A stretch of 64,000 nt of DNA from Pseudomonas bohemica (GTDB lineage: Bacteria > Pseudomonadota > Gammaproteobacteria > Pseudomonadales > Pseudomonadaceae), in contig NZ_NKHL01000094.1 in NCBI RefSeq assembly GCF_002934685.1, forward strand, positions 1 through 64,000, written 5' to 3'. This document shows positions 40,611 through 48,241 of this stretch, piece by piece (within the stretch, counting starts at the first letter, position 1; every line of letters starts with the position of its first letter). Position numbers and translations under genes: made by a program. The notes beneath the pieces are model-generated. The model was not told where the DNA came from and did no database searches. It was given only the letters and a program-made list of their open reading frames with translations.

Positions 40611-42047
40611 CTATTGCAGGTGATAGGACAGGTCCACCAACTTTGGGTAGCTGGCTATGCTGGCGTAGTCCTGAGCGAACGCATCACTGATCGCGTACAA
40701 AAACGGTCGATCTTCATCAACCTCCCGTGCCGCTTTTCTGGCTTGTTCTGAACCAGACCTGAACAGGTTCACATACCTGAGAAATAGCTCGTTGATGAGT
40801 ACGTTTACAGTGAAAAAACTGAGCCGCACAGGAGGCAACTCACTTGTTAGCAAGTCTCTGATTTTGCTGTGGTCGCCTGCGATCGCTTCACTGTAAATCT
40901 TTGGCTTTTCTTCCTTGAGAAACACCAGGTAGGCCGCCCAGAAGAAATAGAATCGGTGAGATTTGATGCTGGCCTGCATCGCACGGATTTTTAGCGTTAT
41001 GCGCTCCAGATCTCGAATCTGCGGGCGAAATGCTTATGCCAGCGCGAGAAATATGACCTGGTCTGCGTCCAGCCTATGGGGTCCTGTCAGTACCGTGTCT
41101 TTGTCTGCCGCAACTCGCTCTCGACCGGAGCCATAGCTATAAGTGCGCGAAGCCAATGGATCTTCTATCGAATGCCCCATTTCCATCGGTGCTGGGTCAG
41201 GCAACAGTGCAAAATTGGCCTTGATCCAGGCCGCATAATCAGCGTTGTCCAAGGTGAATTCTGAGTCAAAAAAGCGTTTGAGGTACCGCCGTGAGTCGAA
41301 GCCATTGCCGTAAACTGCCTTGATAGCCTCGCCGAGCTGTTGTGAATCCGTTGCAATGATGAATTTGCAATTCGGGGCATCGAACAGGTGCTTCAGCCGC
41401 TCAAGCAGCTCAATCGAGAACGTCGGACGACATCTGTCCAATTCATCGATGAAGATGTAGACGGGGCATTTAGTTTCGCCGGATTGTGCTTTGTCCGCGG
41501 CCGCGACGAGCAACTCGTGAAAGACCTTCTTGAAATCGTTCACGGCATTAAGAGCGTCACGACTGGACGTGATCATGGTCTCCACTGCCTTTTCTGCAGC
41601 ATCTCCCAATGCATCTTCGTCAATCAGTTCCTTGAGGACATCCAGATCCGTCCCGGTGAGCTTCTTGAGCACGCCCTTGGCTAGTGCAGGCGTCGCGGCG
41701 ACCATTGCCTTGGCTGCCTTTTGGGTGAATTCCTGAACGATCCCATCAGCTTTCACCGGAAGACCGATGATGTCTTGCAATTGGTCACGGATGGCGGAGA
41801 CCAGCGACACGAACGAGTCACCGGTGAAGTCGTTTTCCCATGCGTTAAAGTAGACACAGGCTCGGTGTGTTTTCTCTTGCAACATCCAGTTGTTGAGAAA
41901 AAACGTTTTGCCTGCGCCCCAAGGCGCATTGATGTTCAGCACCTTGATTTTGCTGTGACTGTCCAGATAGTTCGACAGAAACAAGGCAACCGGACCTCGC
42001 TGCATTTGATCTGATGCCCAGGCGGTCGCTACCAACTCATCGCTCAT
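40611..42047 (-). pseudogene. KAP-family P-loop NTPase, split by an in-frame TAA
   Basis: A 479-codon gene with Walker A APWGAGKT at residues 41-48 and Walker B VYIFIDELDRC, followed by the sensor block FIIATDSQQLGEAIKAVYG. KAP ATPases are membrane- or defence-linked. Codon 338 is TAA (41034-41036); the same frame continues without a break (AFRPQIRDLERITLKIRAM..) to 40611, giving the family's C-terminal part. A single C-to-T change of CAA would explain it. The GGGA RBS before the 42047 ATG is good. Either a recent pseudogene, a readthrough product, or a sequence error. Confidence 0.8.
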
Positions 42048-42075
42048 ACGAAATCCCTCATGTCGTCCGTCGGAC

Positions 42076-42702
42076 TTAATCTCGTGGTCGCCAATCCGCT
42101 TGGGTGGGTTCTGCGCTCCAGCAAGATGACAGCCTCATCCGATTGCTATATGCGAGGGCGGCAGAACTGATCATTGCGGTCTTCTGGCGGTTTCCTCTGG
42201 ACACCTGGCCGGGTGTCCCGTCCGCTCTTCGTGGCGGGTGCCGCCAGTGGCTGAAATACGGCTTATCCTGTTCCTCGGTGATGTCTGGCCGGCTCTCCAG
42301 CCTGGTTCTTAGGTCCGGCGTACTTTGATGCGCGGCAACGGTTGGCGTGTTGGCATTCAGTTGGGTGAGGAAGTCAAAAGGCCTCAAGACGTGGTTAGCC
42401 TCTCCATTCCGGGTTCGTAGCAGACGAGACAGCCTCCGATAGTCCTCAATATCGAATTGATGTGAGATTTCATATCGATCGCTGACGACAAATAAAAAGA
42501 ACTCTGGGTCCGGGTGTTGCTCGGTACCGCGGCTAACCATGGACAGCATGTACTCTCGTTCACTGGTCGAAAAAATACATTCGAATGACACGGCGCCATG
42601 CACACTGCGAAAGCTTTGATGCTCGATCGGTTCGCCGTACTCATTCAACTGGCCAAGCATGCTCTGATGCAGCCGCCTGAGGTTTGTCATTATCAACAGC
42701 AT
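42076..42702 (-). CDS. unknown protein, second-last gene of the KAP module
   Basis: 208 residues, not recognised. The first ~120 are ordered with alternating strands and helices (AVSFECIFSTSEREYMLSMVSRG .. EFFLFVVSDRYEISHQFDIEDYRRLSRLL); the rest is Pro/Arg-rich and may be unstructured. No membrane segment or signal. The start could also be the ATG at 42690. The gene is 28 bases before the KAP start and on the same strand, so it belongs to the same transcript. Confidence 0.6.
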   Translation of the reverse strand: MLLIMTNLRRLHQSMLGQLNEYGEPIEHQSFRSVHGAVSFECIFSTSEREYMLSMVSRGTEQHPDPEFFLFVVSDRYEISHQFDIEDYRRLSRLLRTRNGEANHVLRPFDFLTQLNANTPTVAAHQSTPDLRTRLESRPDITEEQDKPYFSHWRHPPRRADGTPGQVSRGNRQKTAMISSAALAYSNRMRLSSCWSAEPTQADWRPRD

Positions 42703-42770
42703 GTCCTCGTGTGGGATCGTTGGAAATGTCGGCTAGTAGGCGAAGGTGCGCCTGGTTCTCTGCAAAACGG

Positions 42771-43481
42771 TTATCGCAAATCCTCGTAGTCCGGTAACGC
42801 ATCGAGGCTTCTGACCGATTCCAGGGTCGGATGGCGTTGCAGGTACCCCTCTACACGCGCAGGCAGTTTTCTACCTCTGAGGATTTCGTAGATTTCGATT
42901 CTGTTCTCATCGTTGAGGGCGAATTTGGATTTGCCCTTGCTGGGTTTCTTTACCAACAGGTCGTGTTGGAGCAGGAGGTTGAGTACATGGGGCGTGCGAT
43001 CCTTGTATTTCTCGTCGACACCACGCCCTTTGGGAATGTCAGCGGCCCACATGTACCCTTTAGCGTTGCCCGCCCACATGTGATTTGCCTCAAGCTTGGC
43101 CATGATGAGCAGCGCGACGACAATATCTAATGCGATTCGTGGTTCGCCGTTGTCGAAATGCCGGATGACATCCTTCACTGCGCCATGCAACGCCGCCTCC
43201 CCTGCAATCGTGGGGGCTTCGACCGGGACATTGGCGGCCAGACGTACGCGGATACGCTCAAGCACGTTCCCCTGGATCGGCTGCAACAGCAGCACCGGAC
43301 CTGGCTTTTGGCCGACCATTGAACAGAAATCAAGGACGTTCAGTGAGCAGTTGGCATCGTAGATGACATGCTTGATTTTCACGTCAGGGAACGCTTGGCT
43401 CAGGCGCGCAACGGCTGCACCGATATCGTTGCTTCCATCGAGAAAGCAGTTGGTCGGGAATCCCATGTACAGTGAAGTCAT
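42771..43481 (-). CDS. unknown protein of the KAP module
   Basis: 236 residues, not recognised. The first ~85 residues look like an alpha/beta domain with a Rossmann-like edge (TNCFLDGSNDIGAAVARL.. VKIKHVIYDANCSLNVLDF); the FLDGSN motif vaguely recalls NYN nucleases but the other acids are not clear. The last ~80 look like a winged helix (HVLNLLLQHDLLVKKPSKGKSKFALNDENRIEIYEILRG). Excellent RBS (AGGAGG). 27 bases after the OST-HTH-like gene. Confidence 0.6.
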   Translation of the reverse strand: MTSLYMGFPTNCFLDGSNDIGAAVARLSQAFPDVKIKHVIYDANCSLNVLDFCSMVGQKPGPVLLLQPIQGNVLERIRVRLAANVPVEAPTIAGEAALHGAVKDVIRHFDNGEPRIALDIVVALLIMAKLEANHMWAGNAKGYMWAADIPKGRGVDEKYKDRTPHVLNLLLQHDLLVKKPSKGKSKFALNDENRIEIYEILRGRKLPARVEGYLQRHPTLESVRSLDALPDYEDLR

Positions 43482-43508
43482 CGTCAGTCCTCCTGCTTCG
43501 CACCTCCG

Positions 43509-44384
43509 TTAGCGCGACTTTGCAGAGGAAAGAGCAGAGAGAATCAGGCGTGAAGGAATGGGGATCTCAAGTAGCTGTTCAACGGGCAACTGGCTGAGCG
43601 CGGCGAGAATAAGCCGCTTTGTTTCTTCGGGAGAGCAGCGCAGCGCCTCCTGAGCCCAAGGCAGTGATGAAGTCTCAACTTGTGCCGGCTCTGGAAGACT
43701 GAGCTTGGTTTGAAATGCCCAGTCGATCGGAAGGTTTTGATCGGCAAGCCACTTCTTGACGTAGGCAGACACGCGAGCAGACCGATACAGGTTCCACTGC
43801 CGCATTAGCCCTTCGCAGAGCCTTTCCAGGTCCAGCCCGAATTGATGGGGATGCCAGGTGTGCAGGTGAACCAGGTTTCTCGCGTCATCAACTGACGGCG
43901 TGTCTTTGAGTTGTTCTTCGACAAAGCATTCCGCCCACCGGCGTTGTTCGGGCAATCCGACTTTTTCCAGCTCGATCCAGTCGTCAGCAGGGGTCGGTGT
44001 CGCATCGAGGCCAATTCTGACGGCGCCGGTCAGGCGATTGAAAAACCGGCGTCCAGGTGGAGAAGGGAGGGTAAAGGCTTCCCAAACCGCCTTGCGCAAA
44101 GGATTGTACGTCTCGACGTGAGGCGTCGATCCCTGGGTATTCTTGGAGATGACAGCAACGGCCAAAGCGCCTTTTTCTGTCTTTACGAGTTCAAGCGTGG
44201 AGCTAAAGAAAGGATCGGCCAAGAGATCGGACAGTTTTTTGAAACCGTAAGATTTCCAATCAACCGAAGGATGGGCTTTGCGCAGGTGCATTCCCAGCGC
44301 AGCAGCGGTCACACGATCGCCCCCAAGGGTTGCGGTGTTGGAAGCAATGCGAATGACTTCATCGAAGTAAGCTGACATGTCCAT
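43509..44384 (-). CDS. OST-HTH/LOTUS-like domain protein
   Basis: 291 residues. Near the N-terminus VTAAALGMHLRKAHPSVDWKSYGFKKLSDLLADPF resembles the OST-HTH/LOTUS fold, a winged helix seen with RNA-binding and NYN nuclease proteins. The rest is unrecognised and helical, with a cluster of Trp residues. Start at 44384 because AAGGGA is seven bases upstream; the frame stays open to 44420 inside a palindrome. First gene of a four-gene minus-strand group ending in the KAP NTPase. Confidence 0.6.
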   Translation of the reverse strand: MDMSAYFDEVIRIASNTATLGGDRVTAAALGMHLRKAHPSVDWKSYGFKKLSDLLADPFFSSTLELVKTEKGALAVAVISKNTQGSTPHVETYNPLRKAVWEAFTLPSPPGRRFFNRLTGAVRIGLDATPTPADDWIELEKVGLPEQRRWAECFVEEQLKDTPSVDDARNLVHLHTWHPHQFGLDLERLCEGLMRQWNLYRSARVSAYVKKWLADQNLPIDWAFQTKLSLPEPAQVETSSLPWAQEALRCSPEETKRLILAALSQLPVEQLLEIPIPSRLILSALSSAKSR

Positions 44385-44407
44385 AGCTGATCCCTTAAGC
44401 AAAATAG

Positions 44408-44433
44408 ACCCCTTAGGCATGTGCCTAAGGGGT
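44408..44433. promoter_or_regulatory. 26-base palindrome upstream of the OST-HTH gene
   Basis: ACCCCTTAGGCA (44408-44419), TG, TGCCTAAGGGGT (44422-44433): perfect 12-base arms, 24 bases before the gene start. It looks like an operator for a dimeric repressor. Its loop is too short for a good terminator. Confidence 0.55.
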
Positions 44434-44948
44434 GATATCTGTAATTGCTTTTGCAGGGGCCAGAAATACTAGGGCGCATATGAGGCAGTCATCTGGACGG
44501 AGCGTGAGTCAGTCGCCTGCAAGCGACTCGCTGTCGAGATCCTAGTAATCTTCAGCTATCAGGTCCCACCGCCAGGTCAATTATCTACCTACTCCGATCA
44601 TTGTCTGAAAGGCGGCAGCGGGTCATCAGCCTGCAAAGTATCAGCACGAACTCTCTGATTGTCAACACGGGTCAACACTTGCTCCGTCGTCCCAGCTTCC
44701 AACCAACCGTAAAAGACGCCCACAAATCCCAGCCAGAAGCAGCGGATGGGTTATTGCACCCCGCACCCGTGGGAGGCGCTCTGAGAGGAAGGCGACAGCC
44801 AAGAGCGTGCGACGGTGCTGGTCAGATTGAAGGACCTATCCTGAAGGTCCATTTCACTCAGCTAACGCTATCAGAGGGCGTACAGGACCCAGCGTCCAGA
44901 GTGCGGACGCACTCTGGACGATGATGCAAAAGCAGAACGCAAGGTAGC
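44434..44948. other. 515-base gap between the KAP module and the nuclease gene
   Basis: I see no gene I can support. An open frame at 44601-44924 (+) has no RBS and poor composition. The gap should hold the promoter of the minus-strand KAP module and the 3' region of the nuclease gene, with the palindrome at 44893-44920. Confidence 0.5.
44893..44920. repeat. 28-base palindrome
   Basis: CGTCCAGAGTGCG (44893-44905), GA, CGCACTCTGGACG (44908-44920): perfect 13-base arms, 29 bases after the stop of the minus-strand nuclease gene. No T-run follows on either strand, so an ordinary intrinsic terminator is unlikely; it could be a protein-binding or recombination site. Confidence 0.55.
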
Positions 44949-45701
44949 TTAATCAGGATCTCTCAGCAGAGAGGACAGGGCGTCACTGCTGAAGTCTTTT
45001 CTCCGATAGTCATGGATACCCGCAGCAGCTCTCACCGAAAGGCGTTGGACCTGCCCAATCACTTCGTAGTACTTGATGGCAATCTTGATCTGAGGCGGGT
45101 CAGTAATGTATTTGATGAAATCGGCCACGCCGGGGGAGGACCCCGCCCATAGGCGCTTAAGATCTTCTCGTACCTGAGGGCCCTCACCGTCCAAGTGTCC
45201 TTGAGTAACGCCAAACGTGGGGCCACTGAAGAACCGGCTCAGAATCGAATCGTCAATTACGTAGATGTCTTCGTATTGCCCCATTGCGTAGGGCAGTGAG
45301 TTGAGGATGCAGAAAACAGGTGTCTTTCCGACGGCCTCAGGAAAATCTCTGGTCAAGATGTCCGGGTACTCGACCAGACCTTGTCGCAGGCGTTGTACCT
45401 GATTCAGATGCGCCTGCATGTCTTCATTGAAATTGTTGATCAGAATCGGGTTTCCTGATGGGATGCTGCGATTCTTGCATTCGATGAAGAAAACGTACTC
45501 ATCCCATGTGAACGCCACGTCATAGTCGAATTCGTGCTCATTGTTCTGGCCTCGTCTGACTTTTAGCTTACGTGCATTCAGACCTTGCTCTCGAAGAAGA
45601 TCGATTGTGCTTTGCTCGAAAGCGTCCCCTTTGTCTTCGAACACCGCATTTTCGTGAGCGAGAGCCGAGAACATGGTTTTGGTAAGGTCCGCTGCAATCA
45701 A
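44949..45701 (-). CDS. PD-(D/E)xK nuclease-like protein
   Basis: 250 residues. The restriction-nuclease pattern is visible: Glu30, Asp61 (EFDYDVAF) and Glu74-x-Lys76 (FFIECKNRS). The C-terminal ~120 residues are unrecognised. The start is doubtful: TTG at 45701 overlaps the stop of a 36-codon reading frame (TTGA), or an internal ATG near 45674 is used. The small frame's sequence (EITGEIQGVIAFSAAR) could be the lost N-terminus of the same protein after a frameshift. Probably cargo with a defence or DNA-processing role. Confidence 0.6.
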   Translation of the reverse strand: MIAADLTKTMFSALAHENAVFEDKGDAFEQSTIDLLREQGLNARKLKVRRGQNNEHEFDYDVAFTWDEYVFFIECKNRSIPSGNPILINNFNEDMQAHLNQVQRLRQGLVEYPDILTRDFPEAVGKTPVFCILNSLPYAMGQYEDIYVIDDSILSRFFSGPTFGVTQGHLDGEGPQVREDLKRLWAGSSPGVADFIKYITDPPQIKIAIKYYEVIGQVQRLSVRAAAGIHDYRRKDFSSDALSSLLRDPD

Positions 45702-45808
45702 CGAGCAGCCGAAAAGGCGATAACACCCTGGATTTCTCCAGTGATCTCGGTAGCGTTGTCAGAGATGATTTTTTCAAGGATTCCGGTCGTTAATAGAAGG
45801 CTTTTCAT
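45698..45808 (-). CDS. 36-codon frame overlapping the nuclease start
   Basis: ATG at 45808, ends TGA at 45698-45700, overlapping the TTG of the nuclease. The sequence (MKSLLLTTGILEKIISDNA..) looks protein-like. Either a coupled leader peptide or the 5' end of the nuclease gene separated by a frameshift. RBS weak. Confidence 0.35.
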   Translation of the reverse strand: MKSLLLTTGILEKIISDNATEITGEIQGVIAFSAAR

Positions 45809-45857
45809 CGCCTTGCTATGTTTGAGAAATCATCGAAATTGGTCAGTGAGGTGCGAA

Positions 45858-46040
45858 ATGAAGGGGCGTCGTAAGGCTCGAACGGACAAGTGGTTGCTTC
45901 GGGAATTGTTCATCAAGGAGGCCCGAGCCGTGCTGGCTTCTGATCCGGAGAGGGGCGGGCGCTTTTTGCGGGCTGCCGCTCAAGCAGCGGGGGAGGAACC
46001 TGTGGGAATTCTCGCTGGATCTCCACAGTCTCGGCCCTGA
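45858..46040 (+). CDS. small basic hypothetical protein
   Basis: 60 residues, rich in Arg, Lys and Ala (MKGRRKARTDKWLLRELFIKEARAV..). GAGGTG precedes the ATG but only four bases away. Not recognised and weakly supported. The rest of the 45809-46223 gap shows nothing else. Confidence 0.3.
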   Translation: MKGRRKARTDKWLLRELFIKEARAVLASDPERGGRFLRAAAQAAGEEPVGILAGSPQSRP

Positions 46041-46223
46041 TGCGTGTGACCCTGAAAGCTGATCACTGGATGGCAGGCGTTGTGCAGGGCTATGTTCAAA
46101 GATGGACACTGATGCTCCGCGCAGGGGTGAAAGCAATTGGTCGCTTACTCCTTACTGCCTGCGCGGCTCGGCGTAGTATGTCGTCATATCCTTGTCTTGG
46201 TCTCAGCGGCTTGAGGTCTTTAA

Positions 46224-46490
46224 ATGAGCAATTACCAAAAGCTTTCGAGAGAGCTTCATGCTCATGGCAGATGCTGGAGCATCGAGCATCGCAATTTCAT
46301 CATATGGCGTGCATTGGCACTGGATGAAGCCAAACGAGTGCTTGGAACTGCGCAAGGCGCTGATCGGTGGTTGATTCATTCCGCTCGCGGGCTCAATTAC
46401 CAGTCGCCGTGTGATGTGCTTTCAACTCCGCAGGGCTATCAGCGCGTCCGCACGCTCCTTTATCAGATCGAATACGGCGTCTACATCTGA
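46224..46490 (+). CDS. MbcA/ParS/Xre-type antitoxin, toxin-binding domain only
   Basis: 88 residues. The last ~60 match the C-terminal MbcA/ParS (DUF2384) domain: ALDEAKRVLGTAQGADRWLIH.. GLNYQSPCDVLSTPQGYQRVRTLLYQIEYGV. Such domains neutralise RES-family NAD-degrading toxins. The usual N-terminal HTH is replaced by ~28 residues without a clear fold, and no RES toxin gene is next to it, so it appears orphan. TTGAGG eight bases upstream of the ATG. Confidence 0.65.
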   Translation: MSNYQKLSRELHAHGRCWSIEHRNFIIWRALALDEAKRVLGTAQGADRWLIHSARGLNYQSPCDVLSTPQGYQRVRTLLYQIEYGVYI

Positions 46491-46573
46491 CGTGGCCAGC
46501 CAGGTGAACTTGCTCCTTTCTTGTCTCAGGCTCAGCACGGTGCCGCGTCGCACCGTGCCTAGAGGCTTTGCTT

Positions 46574-46834
46574 TCACCTGACAGACTTATTCAGCGGCTT
46601 AGACGCGGCCAATCCAGCTCTTACCTGTACGATGGATTTTCGAAGCCTGGAAGCGTTTGACGGGCTTGCGAGCAAATAGATTGTCTCGTTCATGGCGTTG
46701 AAATCGTCGAGCGACAGCAGCACCACAGGCTGGCCGCGCCGGCGGACGATGGCGGTAGGTTCATGATCTCTGCAGACGTCATCAATCACCTGATCCAGAT
46801 GTGCCTCGGCTTCACGAGCAGTCAGTATGTGCAT
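46574..46834 (-). CDS. YefM/Phd-family antitoxin, orphan
   Basis: 86 residues: MHILTAREAEAHLDQVIDDVCRDHEPTAIVRRRGQPVVLLSLDDFNAMNETIYLLASPSNA is a full YefM antitoxin (Phd-like DNA-binding head, toxin-binding tail). The YoeB toxin normally follows at once; none is present downstream on this strand, where the ParS-like gene lies instead. May act as an anti-addiction gene or autonomous repressor. Confidence 0.85.
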   Translation of the reverse strand: MHILTAREAEAHLDQVIDDVCRDHEPTAIVRRRGQPVVLLSLDDFNAMNETIYLLASPSNASRLRKSIVQVRAGLAASKPLNKSVR

Positions 46835-47074
46835 AGCGTTATCACCAAAGGATAATCTCAGCTTGATTCCGCCATGAATGGGAGCATTACTCGATAGCGC
46901 ACAGCCGTGCTTACTCCTAGGGCTCAGGCATACGAAAACTGAGACAAGGCGGGATAGAGAGCCAATTCAAAAATCAGTAGGCTGCTCGAGCAATGGTGCC
47001 CGTACGACCTGATCGTAAACGCAGTTTAGATCCCTTTTGCCCAGCCTTTCACGGTAATCGTGCTGATCGAATCT

Positions 47075-48241
47075 CTACAGAGCTTCCTGCTCAACAACAA
47101 ATCCTGCTTTAAACAGATCTTCTCCCAGGTCTGGCCAGCCGGCAGCTTCTGCAAAATGCTTCATGCGCATCAGGGTTCTTTTCGAGGCGCTTCGTCTCAT
47201 TTTTTCAGGAACATGATCCGGTGTCATGGCGTGGGGCAGGAGCGTATGACCTGCGGCTGAAGATGTTTTGGCCAAAACAGAAGCTATCCGAAAGCCACCT
47301 TCGTCGACATCTCCCCAGTGATAGATGGGCGTTCCAGGGCGAACTCCCGTCAACAAGCGATGATACATCGCCCTCCATGCCGGAGAGGGCATGCCAGCGG
47401 TATAGATCAGCAGTGTGGGGCGGTTCGCATGACGCTTAGCTTCAGAGTGGAATGTGGTCAGGTTTTCGATGGTGAGCACCGCATCGATCAGGCCTGAGAT
47501 CGACTGTACCGCGCTGGCGGGAAGCCCTGTGTAGGGTTCATCAAGCAGTGCTGTCACTCGTGTTCTGGCGATTGTTACATTGCCAGCCAGCAATACCGGC
47601 TGCTCTTCCTTGAACAGCCCCAGTTCCTGCCATACCTCTGTTGGTGCTCGTGCGGCCGCTTCAATAGATCCTTGCAGGAGAACATCCAGTTGGGCGGTCA
47701 ACTGCTCGATCCGCTTGCTATTGCGGAGCAGGCGAGCGCTGGTTTCGCGCACTGGTGAGAGCGTGGCATCTTGGCTGCGCGAGCACCGATCGATAACAGT
47801 GATCGCTTCGACCCAGTCGCGTGCATCTGTCGGTCCTGAGCCTCGGACGTTGGCCATGCGCGACCATTTGCTGATGACCTCTTCAAGCACATCATGCTGT
47901 GCCAAATAAGGTTCAAGAAGTGTCATCGCATCGATCATGACATCCGCATGTGTCGTCTGATTCAAAAACTGGGCAAGGAGGCCGGTATCGACAAGCTCAA
48001 TCCGTTCGATAAGCCCATCGTTTGGATTGAGCTTGTCGCGCACGATTCTGATCGCTCCGAGGTCCCGAGCTTCGAGGAAGACTTCTTCGCATTGATTTTT
48101 TTGATGCCAGTTTCTAAGCGATCCGTAGGCTTTGAGTTTGGTCGCGGTCAAGGCTGGGGCGTGTTTACGCACGCCTGCCGCCGACTTGTTACCCATCGTC
48201 AGCAATTTCAGAAGAATGTCTTGGGCGATTTTGTCCTTCAT
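47075..48241 (-). CDS. jetD: Wadjet nuclease subunit JetD
   Basis: 388 residues. C-terminal topoisomerase-VI-A/Toprim-like region with TLLIYTAGMPSPAWRAMY and IYHWGDVDEGGFRIASVLA (acid metal-binding residues), preceded by a winged-helix part. JetD is the nuclease that cuts closed circular DNA held in loops by JetABC, removing small plasmids. The ATG at 48241 overlaps the jetC stop (ATGA). Frame open up to 48334 inside jetC is not used. Last gene of the operon. Confidence 0.9.
   Translation of the reverse strand: MKDKIAQDILLKLLTMGNKSAAGVRKHAPALTATKLKAYGSLRNWHQKNQCEEVFLEARDLGAIRIVRDKLNPNDGLIERIELVDTGLLAQFLNQTTHADVMIDAMTLLEPYLAQHDVLEEVISKWSRMANVRGSGPTDARDWVEAITVIDRCSRSQDATLSPVRETSARLLRNSKRIEQLTAQLDVLLQGSIEAAARAPTEVWQELGLFKEEQPVLLAGNVTIARTRVTALLDEPYTGLPASAVQSISGLIDAVLTIENLTTFHSEAKRHANRPTLLIYTAGMPSPAWRAMYHRLLTGVRPGTPIYHWGDVDEGGFRIASVLAKTSSAAGHTLLPHAMTPDHVPEKMRRSASKRTLMRMKHFAEAAGWPDLGEDLFKAGFVVEQEAL

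Noticed and set aside
44601..44924. 107-codon plus-strand frame
   Set aside because: No RBS, no match, and it includes a palindrome.
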